This document shows, piece after piece, positions 19,137 through 26,891 of a DNA stretch of 64,000 bases. Source of the DNA: Serratia quinivorans (GTDB lineage: Bacteria > Pseudomonadota > Gammaproteobacteria > Enterobacterales > Enterobacteriaceae). The position numbers and the translations under genes were made by a program. The notes under the pieces were generated by a model. It had not been told where the DNA came from. It searched no databases and worked only from the letters and a program-made list of their open reading frames with translations. The DNA lies in assembly GCA_900457075.1 (NCBI GenBank), contig UGYN01000002.1:3348001-3412000 (forward strand), in the 5' to 3' direction. How positions within the stretch are numbered: the first letter of the stretch is position 1; every line of letters begins with the position of its first letter.

Positions 19137-20351
19137 ATGCCCCTCACAGACCTTGAGCTACGGCGCTCTAAGCCGCAAGACAAACCCTATACACTCAGTG
19201 ATGGCGGTGGGCTTTCTATACTCATTGAGCCGAACGGTTCCAAAGGCTGGCGCTTTCGCTACCGTTTCGATGGCAAACCGAAAATGCTTTCTCTCGGGAC
19301 ATACCCCACAGTTTCACTCACCGAGGCAAGGCAGAAGCGTGATGAAGCTAAAAAGCTGGTGGTATCGGGCATCAACCCCAGCGTGGCCAGGAAGCAGCAG
19401 AAACGAGCGCGGCAAGATGTTACTGGCAATACCTTTGAGGGGATAGCGCGAGAGTGGTACGGCAAGCGGCGTGATCGCTGGTCAGAGTCATATGCAGAAG
19501 AGATGATGAAAACGTTTGAGATCGATGTTTTCCCATACATAGGCCACCGGCCAATTGCCGAGATAAAGCCAATGGAGCTTATGGAGACGCTTTCTAAACT
19601 GGATGAGCGCGGCGCAACAGAGAAATTGCGCAAGGTGCGCCAACGGTGCGGGGAGGTATGGAAATATGCCATCGTCACCGGCAGGGCTGAATATAACCCA
19701 GCCCCAGATCTTGCCAGCGCGTTCTCACCGCATAAAAAAGAACACTATGCCTTCTTGTCAGTTGCTGAGCTACCCGACTTTTTCCGCACCTTTAACACCT
19801 ACACCGGCAGTCTGATCGTCAAGCTGGCTATGCGCTTGCTTATTATCACAGGGACAAGACCGGGAGAACTGCGTAAGGCTGAATGGTCAGAGTTTGATTT
19901 TGATAACCGGCTTTGGGAAGTGCCGCCGGAACGTATGAAAAAACGTCGCCCTCATTGCGTGCCACTATCTGACCAGGCTATCAGCATTCTGGAACAGCTA
20001 AAACCGCTGACCGGTCATTACAGCTTTGTGTTTCCGGGCAGGATCCACCACAGCAAGCCAATAAGCGAAATGGCTATGAATGTGCTGGTTCGCCGCATTG
20101 GATACGCTGGACGTGTAACTGGTCACGGCTTCCGCCACACCATGAGTACCATCCTGCACGAGCAGGGCTATAACACTGCCTGGATTGAAACCCAACTGGC
20201 CCACGTCGATAAGAATAGTATCCGGGGAACTTACAACCATGCCCAGTATCTGGATGGCCGGCGGGAGATGCTTCAGTGGTATGCCGACTATATGGACAGT
20301 CTGGAGCAGGGTGGCAATGTGGTTCACGGCTCGTTCGGAAAGCAGGCATAA
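19137..20351 (+). CDS. int: P4-type tyrosine integrase
   Basis: A 404-residue tyrosine recombinase of the P4 integrase family. An N-terminal DUF4102-type domain (LTDLELRRSKPQDKPYTLSD, YRFDGKPKMLSLGTYP) and a core-binding domain precede the catalytic domain with Arg in TGTRPGELRKAEW, H-x-x-R in GHGFRHTMSTIL, and the Tyr near the end in RGTYNHAQYL. It faces away from the tRNA, immediately inside attL, the standard position for this family. The 9-mer AACGTCTAC occurs twice upstream (18987 and 19050) and may be an arm-type binding site. Confidence 0.95.
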   Translation: MPLTDLELRRSKPQDKPYTLSDGGGLSILIEPNGSKGWRFRYRFDGKPKMLSLGTYPTVSLTEARQKRDEAKKLVVSGINPSVARKQQKRARQDVTGNTFEGIAREWYGKRRDRWSESYAEEMMKTFEIDVFPYIGHRPIAEIKPMELMETLSKLDERGATEKLRKVRQRCGEVWKYAIVTGRAEYNPAPDLASAFSPHKKEHYAFLSVAELPDFFRTFNTYTGSLIVKLAMRLLIITGTRPGELRKAEWSEFDFDNRLWEVPPERMKKRRPHCVPLSDQAISILEQLKPLTGHYSFVFPGRIHHSKPISEMAMNVLVRRIGYAGRVTGHGFRHTMSTILHEQGYNTAWIETQLAHVDKNSIRGTYNHAQYLDGRREMLQWYADYMDSLEQGGNVVHGSFGKQA

Positions 20352-20497
20352 CTGGATGTATGGACAGTGCAATTAGACCGCAGTAGACTTGTGTGGACGA
20401 ACAAAGAATAGGCTATGTCTAGGCTGTTCCCCGAAAACCCGTACACCTCTACGGGCTGGCGTAGCCGCTAATACTTAGAGGCGTGAGGTGGCGCAAA
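20352..20497 (+). promoter_or_regulatory. Structured leader after int
   Basis: This gap has overlapping, mutually exclusive small hairpins: CCCGTA/TACGGG at 20438-20455 and CTACG/CGTAG at 20449-20464. A TTGACATATAAT stretch overlaps the start of the next gene. The alternative pairing could act as a terminator/antiterminator, but there is no U-tract. Function is unproven. Confidence 0.25.
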
Positions 20498-21256
20498 TTG
20501 ACATATAATACAAAGAGTTGTAGTTCCCTTGAGAAGGCATATTACACCCCTGTTGAAGCCGCATTGCGGTGGTGCAATTTGATTTCACATGAAGTATTGA
20601 TACTTGAGAGAGTGGGTTTTGATGTTTTGCCAGGGGTTGGAATGTTCCCTCAATGGCCTTGCTTACGTGTTAACGCTGAGAAAATTTTAGATGCTATTCA
20701 TAACGGAGAAGTATCTTATGGGCGGGACGGGAAAACTGTTTCTCCTGGAGAGCAGGTTGCAAAGCATCGACTGACGATCCGCCACTCAGACCTTAAGATA
20801 TGGATGGCTAAAAACTATCCGAACCAAAAACCACCTTTTCTTTTTGATTCGGTTGAACAACAGCTACACTCCGGAATTACAGTTGAGGCATACCAGACAT
20901 TACAAGCGGAAAACGAGCGCATTCGTATTCGCTTAGATAATGCCGTAAAAACTTTCCAGCAGCAAAAAGCTGAGATTTCTGAGTTGCATGGAGAAATAGC
21001 CTCTCTTAGGCAGATGGTCAGTAATCCAGTTCAAAATATTGATGCTCGGTCGGAGACGACATATTTAAATATTCTTGGTGGCTTGCTTAATCTTATGTTG
21101 GGAAGCTCTCCGAGCGGGAAGAAAATGTCTGAATTTGTAAATCAGGCAAGCATAATTAGCGCATTACTTGCTTACCATGGTGACTTAGCTGGAATAAGCA
21201 GTAGAACTCTTGAAGCTAAATTTGCTGAAGCTAATCGCAGTATAAAGCAGAAGTAG
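20498..21256 (+). CDS. Hypothetical element protein with coiled coil
   Basis: A 252-residue soluble protein. I take TTG 20498 as start because GAGG lies 9 bp upstream; a GTG at 20483 is the alternative. The N-terminal half (YYTPVEAALRWCNL) is of a type seen in integrated elements near AlpA genes. Residues about 130-175 form a coiled coil (ENERIRIRLDNAVKTFQQQ). The C-terminal part (TYLNILGGLLNLML, SIISALLAYHGD, ISSRTLEAKFAEANRS) resembles a conserved helical tail of mobile-element proteins. No catalytic motif is visible. Its A+T-rich codon use differs from the backbone, supporting acquisition. Confidence 0.6.
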   Translation: MTYNTKSCSSLEKAYYTPVEAALRWCNLISHEVLILERVGFDVLPGVGMFPQWPCLRVNAEKILDAIHNGEVSYGRDGKTVSPGEQVAKHRLTIRHSDLKIWMAKNYPNQKPPFLFDSVEQQLHSGITVEAYQTLQAENERIRIRLDNAVKTFQQQKAEISELHGEIASLRQMVSNPVQNIDARSETTYLNILGGLLNLMLGSSPSGKKMSEFVNQASIISALLAYHGDLAGISSRTLEAKFAEANRSIKQK

Positions 21257-21289
21257 CCGCAACTGCGGTGCGGATTACCGCAGTTGCGG
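21257..21289. terminator. Strong perfect hairpin after the coiled-coil gene
   Basis: A perfect 13-bp inverted repeat (CCGCAACTGCGGT / ACCGCAGTTGCGG) with a 7-nt loop starts 1 bp after the stop. No U-tract follows, so it may be a rho-dependent or processing structure, or a protein-binding palindrome. Confidence 0.45.
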
Positions 21290-21320
21290 TGACGTACTTA
21301 GCCTCTTCGTTTTAAATGAC

Positions 21321-21347
21321 TCCTGTAGACGACAATCAACTACAGGA
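21321..21347 (+). promoter_or_regulatory. Inverted repeat that pairs with the alpA ribosome-binding site
   Basis: TCCTGTAG / CTACAGGA, 8 bp perfect with an 11-nt loop. The 3' arm contains AGGA of the Shine-Dalgarno of the AlpA-like gene 8 bp before its ATG. It could be an autoregulatory operator or hide the ribosome site in the mRNA. Confidence 0.45.
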
Positions 21348-21354
21348 GCACATA

Positions 21355-21552
21355 ATGTCACAGTCCTTTATCCGTCTTCCAGAAGTACAACGACGAACTG
21401 GGTACAGCAAAGCTTGGATCTATCGCCTTATGTCCCAGGCTAAGTTCCCTACATCCGTAAAGATCGGCACTCGTGCTATTGCCTTTGTTGAAAGTGAGAT
21501 TGACGAATGGGTCAATCAACGTATTGCTGAATCCCGAAAGGAGGTTTCCTGA
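21355..21552 (+). CDS. AlpA-family DNA-binding regulator
   Basis: A 65-residue MerR-like/AlpA HTH protein: FIRLPEVQRRTGYSKAWIYRLMSQAKFP contains the helix-turn-helix, followed by KIGTRAIAFVESEIDEWVNQRI. ATG 21355 is chosen because of AGGAG upstream. AlpA proteins activate the integrase/excision functions of P4-like cryptic elements. Here it sits about 1 kb after int. Confidence 0.88.
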   Translation: MSQSFIRLPEVQRRTGYSKAWIYRLMSQAKFPTSVKIGTRAIAFVESEIDEWVNQRIAESRKEVS

Positions 21553-21646
21553 TAAAGAATATCGGGGGCAGATTTTGCGGGCGCTTGCGGTGAGTTGCAT
21601 TCAATATTCATCGACAGCAATCAAAAGCTTTAACGAGGGATAACCA

Positions 21647-22456
21647 ATGGAAATCGAAAAAACGACCAACACTGGTCGGGGCCAAACACACCCTGAAGAA
21701 AGTCACAGCAATATTAACAGTAACGACTTTGCTTCTTTAGTACCGGTATCTCATGGTCGGATAGGTGGGCGTGAAAGTAATATCGTGAGCGCGAAGGCAT
21801 TACATAAAACGCTGGGTGTAGGCCGTGATTTTACCAACTGGATTAAAGGCCGTATTAGCCAATATGGATTTATGGCCACTGCCGATTATGTGTTTGTTGA
21901 GAATTTGAGCACGCCAAAACGGGCGAGCGCAAAAGCCAGACAACAGCTCGAACATGACTACCTGATAACCCTGGGTATGGCTAAAGAGTTGGCAATGGTT
22001 GAACGCAATGAGCAGGGGCGCGCCGTTCGCCGTTATTTCATTCAGTGCGAAGAAGCATTACAGCGCAGTGCGCCAGAAGTGGCCGCCCGGTTCCGTCGCC
22101 AGCTTAAGGCCCGCATAGGTGCAGCCAACCTGTTTAAGCCAATGTGCGTCGCGTTGGATGCTGCCCGCGCCGAACAGGGTAAGCAGACGCTGCAGCACCA
22201 CTACAACAATGAAAGCAACATGATTGCCAGGATTGTGCTGGGTGGGCTGTCGGCTAAGCAGTGGGCTCAGGTGAACGGCATTGACGGAGACCCGCGTGAC
22301 AGTATGAGCGCGGAGCAATTGGATCACCTTGCCTATCTGGAAAGCACCAACATAACGTTGATCGAGTTAGGGCAGGACTACACCCAGCGCAAGGCCGAAC
22401 TGGCGCGGCTATCACAACGTTGGATGGCTAAACGCTTGGGGGTAGACCATGCATAA
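21647..22456 (+). CDS. AntA/AntB-domain antirepressor-like protein
   Basis: A 269-residue protein with an AntA/AntB antirepressor domain at about 30-120 (NIVSAKALHKTLGVGRDFTNWIKGRI, then DYLITLGMAKELAMVERNEQGRAVRRYFI in two pieces). The C-terminal half (about 140-269) is helical and may be a DNA- or protein-binding region. In P1 the ant genes antagonise the phage repressor and are controlled by C4 RNA; here a C4-like motif lies 450 bp downstream instead of upstream. ATG 21647 follows CGAGGGATAA. Confidence 0.8.
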   Translation: MEIEKTTNTGRGQTHPEESHSNINSNDFASLVPVSHGRIGGRESNIVSAKALHKTLGVGRDFTNWIKGRISQYGFMATADYVFVENLSTPKRASAKARQQLEHDYLITLGMAKELAMVERNEQGRAVRRYFIQCEEALQRSAPEVAARFRRQLKARIGAANLFKPMCVALDAARAEQGKQTLQHHYNNESNMIARIVLGGLSAKQWAQVNGIDGDPRDSMSAEQLDHLAYLESTNITLIELGQDYTQRKAELARLSQRWMAKRLGVDHA

Positions 22457-22531
22457 CCACGCTTCCAGCCAGGAAGATGCTTTTCCCCTGGTCGGTATCC
22501 ATTACCGTGCATCTGGTGGATCGGCCCCAAT

Positions 22532-22559
22532 AAAAAAAGGCGAGGATTGCGCCCCCGCC
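22532..22559 (-). terminator. Intrinsic terminator of the reverse-strand RHH gene
   Basis: On the reverse strand GGCG-GG / CC-CGCC forms a stem with one mismatch and a 7-nt loop, followed by seven T residues. It lies 24 bp after the stop of the reverse-strand gene. Confidence 0.7.
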
Positions 22560-22582
22560 CTTTGGTATCACCTGAACAAAAC

Positions 22583-22771
22583 TCAACTTTCTGGCGTTTC
22601 CGGCTTTGCTTTTCGGCGTTGCCGTCGCTTGATTTCACCTTTAGCGGCCACAATCAAGAAACCCGCAATGCTTTCGCCGTCATCCTTTAATTTATCGATC
22701 TCTTCTAAGTCCTCAAGGGGAAGCCTTACCGAAACTTGTAGAGAACGATTATTTTTCCTACCAGTTGCCAT
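22583..22771 (-). CDS. Small ribbon-helix-helix-like (YlcI/YnfO family) protein
   Basis: A 62-residue basic protein, start at ATG 22769-22771 after AAGGAG. The segment SLQVSVRLPLEDLEEIDKL looks like the strand and first helix of a ribbon-helix-helix DNA-binding fold, and the family name YlcI/YnfO fits prophage proteins of this type. It is the only leftward gene in the left two thirds of the element. It faces the C4/Icd transcription unit across a region with three copies of a 10-bp repeat, which suggests that it is the repressor of both. Confidence 0.7.
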   Translation of the reverse strand: MATGRKNNRSLQVSVRLPLEDLEEIDKLKDDGESIAGFLIVAAKGEIKRRQRRKAKPETPES

Positions 22772-22792
22772 TGCTGTAACTCCTTGCGTTAG

Positions 22793-22872
22793 GTGGTGTT
22801 CAGTATACACAAGGAAAATGATATTAAAACACTTGAAGTGGTGTTCACTTGGTTATACATTGGTGGTGTTCA
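22793..22872. repeat. Three GTGGTGTTCA repeats in a divergent promoter region
   Basis: Exact copies at 22793-22802, 22838-22847 and 22863-22872 (spacings 45 and 25 bp). The first overlaps a reverse-strand -10-like GTATACT of the RHH gene; the other two flank a forward TTGAAG...TATACA promoter-like pair. Likely operators of a regulator controlling both directions. Confidence 0.6.
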
Positions 22873-22904
22873 CCCTATCCACAGGTAAGGCACAGTCAGT
22901 ACAC

Positions 22905-22975
22905 AAAATAGCGACGCCCCGGAGTGCGGGAACACTACCGAGGCGTCTTACCACCAACGATAGAATCAGTATCGA
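22905..22975 (+). ncRNA. C4-type antisense RNA-like motif
   Basis: GACGCC (22913-22918) pairs with GGCGTC (22942-22947), enclosing CGG-AGTG ... CACT-ACCG, followed by TTACCACCAACGATAG. Core sequence and structure match my memory of the C4 antisense RNA family of P1/P7 and enterobacterial prophages. It precedes an Icd-like gene, which is its usual partner. In P1, C4 RNA pairs with a complementary leader and blocks icd-ant translation. Exact ends are not determined. Confidence 0.6.
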
Positions 22976-22982
22976 GGCAGCT

Positions 22983-23177
22983 ATGTCAAATATTACCACA
23001 GCGCCGCAGCGCTTCACCTTCCTGTTTTTGGCCGTAGTCCGCGCCAATCCACAGGCCCACCCTCACCGCGAGCAAATCACTGCCATTAGCGAGCGCGAAG
23101 CCCGCTCTTTACTGGCTGGCCGCTTTGTTCTGGTATTCGCTGGCCGTCTGCCGGTGCTGGGGGAAATCCATGCATAA
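22983..23177 (+). CDS. Icd-like host cell division inhibitor protein
   Basis: A 64-residue protein (MSNITTAPQRFTFLFLAV, then HPHREQITAISEREARSLLAG, then RLPVLGEIHA). This pattern is commonly annotated as host cell division inhibitor Icd-like in enterobacterial prophages. It lies just downstream of the C4-like RNA motif, as icd does in P1. The open frame extends far upstream without a stop, so a longer form starting near the C4 region is possible; I chose ATG 22983. Inhibition of division is inferred from family naming, not shown. Confidence 0.65.
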   Translation: MSNITTAPQRFTFLFLAVVRANPQAHPHREQITAISEREARSLLAGRFVLVFAGRLPVLGEIHA

Positions 23178-23526
23178 CCAAACCCCCATGCTTACCGTCA
23201 ATCTGTATGCCGCCCCTGACTTCACAGGCCGCGTGATGCTTTACCTGGAGGATGGGCACGTTAAATCAGATATTCCCGTTCCTGATGATCACTTGGTTTG
23301 TTCTCTCGATGCGTTTATTGAATTAGCCAGGCGTTGTGGTGATGGATTTCAGAAAATTACGGTTCCAACGAAATTTACCGGGCAAATTCTGGTGACCGCG
23401 CTGAACGGCGAAGTGATTCGACAGCAAGAGTTATTGCCTAACCACGTTGTGACGACGCTCGGCGATATTGCCGAGGTGGCGCAGCAAGTCGGCATTATCA
23501 CGAAAAAGCCAGACACCAAACAGTAA
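23170..23526 (+). CDS. Hypothetical element protein (paralogue of the protein at 23772)
   Basis: A 118-residue protein starting at ATG 23170, overlapping the Icd-like stop by 8 bp. It is mainly beta (LTVNLYAAPDFTGRVMLYLE). The segment VNL...FTG.V...DG..K...P is shared with the 76-residue protein two genes down, suggesting duplication. Function unknown. Confidence 0.6.
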   Translation: MHNQTPMLTVNLYAAPDFTGRVMLYLEDGHVKSDIPVPDDHLVCSLDAFIELARRCGDGFQKITVPTKFTGQILVTALNGEVIRQQELLPNHVVTTLGDIAEVAQQVGIITKKPDTKQ

Positions 23527-23536
23527 GGGGAAATTT

Positions 23537-23782
23537 ATGAGCAGAAAATTAACCGGCCACCCGCCGGGGGCCAAACTCACCCCGAAAACAGATAATGCCG
23601 ATATTACGCCTTATTCCGGCCAGCGCTGGAAAGACCATCGCGGCAATGGGGTAATGGTGACCGGAGCCAGTATTTACCGGGTGAAGTTTATTCGTGATGG
23701 GTATGAATTCCCGTGCGAAATGCCAACATCACGTTTCCTTAGTGATTTCACGTTAGCGGGAGGCTCTCACCATGAAGACTAA
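23537..23782 (+). CDS. DUF4222-like small protein
   Basis: An 81-residue protein: TPYSGQRWKDHRGNGVMVTG, then VKFIRDGYEFPCEMPTSRFL. The pattern of a small barrel with YSGQ.W.DHRG and CEMP...F resembles DUF4222 phage proteins. ATG 23537 follows AAGGGGAAATTT. Function unknown. Confidence 0.55.
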   Translation: MSRKLTGHPPGAKLTPKTDNADITPYSGQRWKDHRGNGVMVTGASIYRVKFIRDGYEFPCEMPTSRFLSDFTLAGGSHHED

Positions 23783-24002
23783 TTCGGCTAAACGTAAAAC
23801 GCACTCGATTACCGTTACTGTGAATCTGAATATCAAAGAAGGCTTTACCGGCATGGTGGTTGTACAGATGGATAACGGTTCAGAAAAGGGACATTACCCG
23901 CTGCGCGGCAATGAATTTACCGGCTCTCTTGAGTCCTTCCTGAATACTGCCAGCATAGCGGGTTATCAGGTTATTCCACCAGCGGCACAGGTGAAAGCAT
24001 GA
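23772..24002 (+). CDS. Hypothetical element protein (paralogue of the protein at 23170)
   Basis: A 76-residue protein overlapping the preceding gene by 11 bp and the DUF927 gene by 4 bp, so these genes form one tight operon. ITVTVNLNIKEGFTGMVVVQ and SLESFLNTASIAGYQVI parallel the protein encoded at 23170-23526. Function unknown. Confidence 0.6.
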   Translation: MKTNSAKRKTHSITVTVNLNIKEGFTGMVVVQMDNGSEKGHYPLRGNEFTGSLESFLNTASIAGYQVIPPAAQVKA

Positions 24003-26134
24003 AATCTGCACCGAACGTTAAGCAATTGCCAAAGGATAAACTCACCGAGGCGATTATTTTCGCTGGGGCTGACGCTTACGCCCACGCTCAACATTGGATA
24101 GAAAGCGAAGGGAAAAGGCATGGTGATACTGTTCCACCTGTTTATCTGGGCAATAAGCAACTGGCCGAGCTGGGTAATCTGCGCATTATCGACAAGGGGC
24201 GGCAGTCTGCCCGTGTTTATTTGGCGGGTAATATTGAATCCCTTCAAATTAATGCCATTGGTGAAAAGCTGGCACTGGCGGGTGTATTGGAGGCAAAACT
24301 CTACAAGGGCATTCCCGACCGGGAGCCGGAGAACTGGCGAGAGTATTTAGCCAGGGTGCGCGAGCAGGCCGAACGCGGGGAAAGCCTGGTTGAAGATATG
24401 CGCAAAGCAAGCGGAAATCGGACGCCGGCGGATGAACTGGCCCCCCGCGTAGAATCCCGTGCTGGTGGCCTGTATTGGGTTACACCCAAAATTGATAAGC
24501 AGTCTGGGGAAGTGATCCGCCCTGGGCAATGGCTGTGTGGCGCGGTGGAGGTGCTGGGAGCCGGTGAAGGTGACGGCAGCGACTTTGTTATTTTGCGCTG
24601 GCAACCGATCGGAAACCGCCCCGAGCGAACGGAGGCTATCCCGGCGGGTGATATTGGTAATCGAGAAGGTTGGGCAAGGCTGAGTAACCGGGGGCTGCGC
24701 GTCACGGCGAAACCTCACCTCCGCGCTATCCTTGCCGACCATTTAACGGACAGTGATACCGGAGAACTGTGGAACGTCGCCACGCTGTCTGGTTGGCAGC
24801 ACGGTGTTTATATCATGCCTGACGGGGAGATCATCGGCGACAGCCAAAAGCGCGTCGTATTCTATGGGCGAAGTGCTACGGCGTCGGGTTATACCGTAGC
24901 GGGAACGGCTGAGAGCTGGCGTGACAATGTGGCCGTGCTGGTGGCGGGCAATCCGTCGATGATGTTGGGCGTTGCTACTGCGCTGGTTGCGCCATTGGTG
25001 GGGCTGGTGGGCGCTGATGGTTTTGGTGTGCACTTTTTCCAGCAGTCTAGCGCCGGGAAAACCACCACGGCGAATATTGCCAGCAGCCTCTACGGTAATC
25101 CTGAAATGCTGCGCCTGACGTGGTACGGCACGGCGCTGGGGATTGCCAACGAGGCGCAGGCGCACCATGACGGACTGCTTGCGCTGGATGAGGTCGGCCA
25201 AGGGGCAGATCCCAAATCTGTCGCTACCTCGGCTTACACGCTCTTTAACGGTTCGGGAAAACTGCAGGGTGCTAAAGATGGCGGCAACCGTGAGTTAAAA
25301 CGCTGGCGAACAGTGGCGATCAGTACCGGGGAAATGGACATTGAAACCTATCTGCTGAGCCACGGCATTAAACCCAAAGCCGGCCAACTGGTGCGCTTAC
25401 TCAATGTGCCGATGGAGAAAACGACGGTATTTCATGGCTTACCGTTAGGCAAGGCCCATGCTGACGCCCTGCGTGATGCTTGGACGGCTCACCATGGTGC
25501 GGCGGGTCGTGAGTGGGTGCGTTGGCTTGCCGATCACCAGCAGGAGGCGCAGGAGGCCGCAGGCGCAGCGCGTGAACGTTGGCGCGGACTTATCCCTGAA
25601 AGTTACGGCGAACAGATCCACCGTGTAGGGGAAAAATTCGCGTTGATGGAAGCGGCGCTGATACTGGCGGCCCATATTACCAGCTGGGATGCGCAGGCGT
25701 GTCGAGATGCCATTCAGCACAGCTTTAACGCTTGGGTAAAGGAATTCGGTACTGGCAACAAAGAGTACCAACAGATTATTGAGCAGGCCGAGGAATTCCT
25801 TAATGCCTATGGTATGAGCCGGTTCGCCCCACTGGACTATGACCCGCGAGATTTGCCGATCTCCGAACTGATGGGGTATCGCGATAACGGCGAACAGTTC
25901 GATGATCCTATGTTGTTCTATGTGCTGCCTGCACCGTTTAAAAAACACGTTGCTGGAACTCACAACAAAGACGCCGCCGCGCGAGTTCTCCATGAAGCCG
26001 GAATGCTCAAAAGGCCTGTCAGCGGCAAAAATTGGCAAATAAGAACCCCGCGGTTGAAACACTTAAACAACGCCCGCCCATGGACTTACGTTCTGCTCTT
26101 TGCGCCGGAATCAGAGGAAAGCGAAGCCGAATAG
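23999..26134 (+). CDS. DUF927-domain helicase/primase-like replication protein
   Basis: A 711-residue protein. Residues 1-140 resemble the inactive-looking N-terminal part of P4-type primases. The DUF927 ATPase domain spans about 180-560, with Walker A in QQSSAGKTTTANIA near residue 350 and Walker B in LLALDEVGQGAD near 397. DUF927 proteins are superfamily-3-like helicases of phages, plasmids and SaPI-like islands. The iteron-like array begins only 24 bp after its stop and an SSB-like gene follows, so it is probably the element's replication initiator or helicase. Confidence 0.85.
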   Translation: MKSAPNVKQLPKDKLTEAIIFAGADAYAHAQHWIESEGKRHGDTVPPVYLGNKQLAELGNLRIIDKGRQSARVYLAGNIESLQINAIGEKLALAGVLEAKLYKGIPDREPENWREYLARVREQAERGESLVEDMRKASGNRTPADELAPRVESRAGGLYWVTPKIDKQSGEVIRPGQWLCGAVEVLGAGEGDGSDFVILRWQPIGNRPERTEAIPAGDIGNREGWARLSNRGLRVTAKPHLRAILADHLTDSDTGELWNVATLSGWQHGVYIMPDGEIIGDSQKRVVFYGRSATASGYTVAGTAESWRDNVAVLVAGNPSMMLGVATALVAPLVGLVGADGFGVHFFQQSSAGKTTTANIASSLYGNPEMLRLTWYGTALGIANEAQAHHDGLLALDEVGQGADPKSVATSAYTLFNGSGKLQGAKDGGNRELKRWRTVAISTGEMDIETYLLSHGIKPKAGQLVRLLNVPMEKTTVFHGLPLGKAHADALRDAWTAHHGAAGREWVRWLADHQQEAQEAAGAARERWRGLIPESYGEQIHRVGEKFALMEAALILAAHITSWDAQACRDAIQHSFNAWVKEFGTGNKEYQQIIEQAEEFLNAYGMSRFAPLDYDPRDLPISELMGYRDNGEQFDDPMLFYVLPAPFKKHVAGTHNKDAAARVLHEAGMLKRPVSGKNWQIRTPRLKHLNNARPWTYVLLFAPESEESEAE

Positions 26135-26157
26135 CTTATATGTGCGTGTAAAAACAT

Positions 26158-26432
26158 TTATCCCACTTATCCCAGAGGTATGCTTTATTGGTTAACTTGT
26201 TGTTATATATGGATGTTAAAGTGTTGTTCTGGGATAAAAGTGGGACAAGTCGAGGGCGTTTTGGGATAAGTCGTGGCAATTTTGGGATAAGTCTTCGCTA
26301 CTGGTGCCTGGGACAAGTCGAAAACAGGCCAACTTGTCCCAAATGAGGGTGACTTATCCCAGAAATAAAACTCAGTGCCAATTAAATCATTGAGTTACGC
26401 TTGCTGGGATAAGTGGGACAAGTGGGATAACT
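26158..26432. repeat. Iteron-like array, TGGGAYAAGT; candidate replication origin
   Basis: About twelve copies of TGGGA(T/C)AAGT or a close variant. Forward copies are at 26230 (variant), 26241, 26262, 26283, 26309, 26405, 26414 and 26423; reverse copies are at 26158 (partial), 26165, 26332 and 26352. Copies at 26241, 26262 and 26283 are spaced exactly 21 bp (two helical turns), and the last three overlap at 9-bp steps. A+T-rich stretches at 26180-26225 and 26365-26400 are interspersed. Position between helicase and SSB genes fits an origin. Confidence 0.75.
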
Positions 26433-26474
26433 ACTTTTGTTGATCTATAGGTGTTTTTTTATTGGAGTAAGAGC

Positions 26475-26891
26475 ATGACAGCACAAATCGCAGCATACGG
26501 CCGGCTGGTGGTATCGTTGCCGTGCCACAGTGCAGAGAACGGCGAGGCTCCTTTCTGGCTGGGCGTTGTGGCCTTTGGTAAACAGGCCGATGCGCTGGCG
26601 CGTCACAGCAAGGGCGATATGGTGAGCGTGTCCGGCAATATGCAGGTTAACCAGTGGACAGCGCAGGACGGCAGCACCGCCAGCGGCTACCAGGTGGTGG
26701 CTGATTCAGTGGTCAGCGCCAGAACGGTGCGACCCGGCAGCGGGCCAGCCAATCAGAAAACCGCCTCAGATCGGGGCGGAAAACCGGAAGCACAGCAAGC
26801 AGGGCAGCGGCCAGCCCCTTACCAACAGCCGGAAGATTTCGACCAAACGCCGCCGTATGATGCGCCATTTCGACCGAGGACAGACCAGTGA
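26475..26891 (+). CDS. Single-stranded DNA-binding-like protein (OB fold)
   Basis: A 138-residue protein. The first 95 residues read as an OB fold of the SSB family (AAYGRLVVSLPCHSAEN, FWLGVVAFGKQADALARHSKGDMVSVSG, MQVNQWTAQDG). A disordered Gln/Pro-rich tail ends in PPYDAPFRPRTDQ, which holds a DAPF-like segment but lacks the classical terminal DDDIPF tip. ATG 26475 is chosen over an upstream in-frame start for its GGAG site. Likely acts in replication of the element. Confidence 0.75.
   Translation: MTAQIAAYGRLVVSLPCHSAENGEAPFWLGVVAFGKQADALARHSKGDMVSVSGNMQVNQWTAQDGSTASGYQVVADSVVSARTVRPGSGPANQKTASDRGGKPEAQQAGQRPAPYQQPEDFDQTPPYDAPFRPRTDQ

Noticed and set aside
22449..22982. Long open frame upstream of and continuous with the Icd-like gene
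   Set aside because: It runs antisense through the RHH gene and its terminator and through the C4-like motif. Only the last 64 codons look like a protein family, though a modest upstream extension of Icd cannot be excluded.
26230..26320. Regularly spaced short repeats resembling a CRISPR array
   Set aside because: Repeats are only 10 bp, the 21-bp period leaves 11-bp spacers, some copies are inverted, and no cas genes are present. Iterons fit better.
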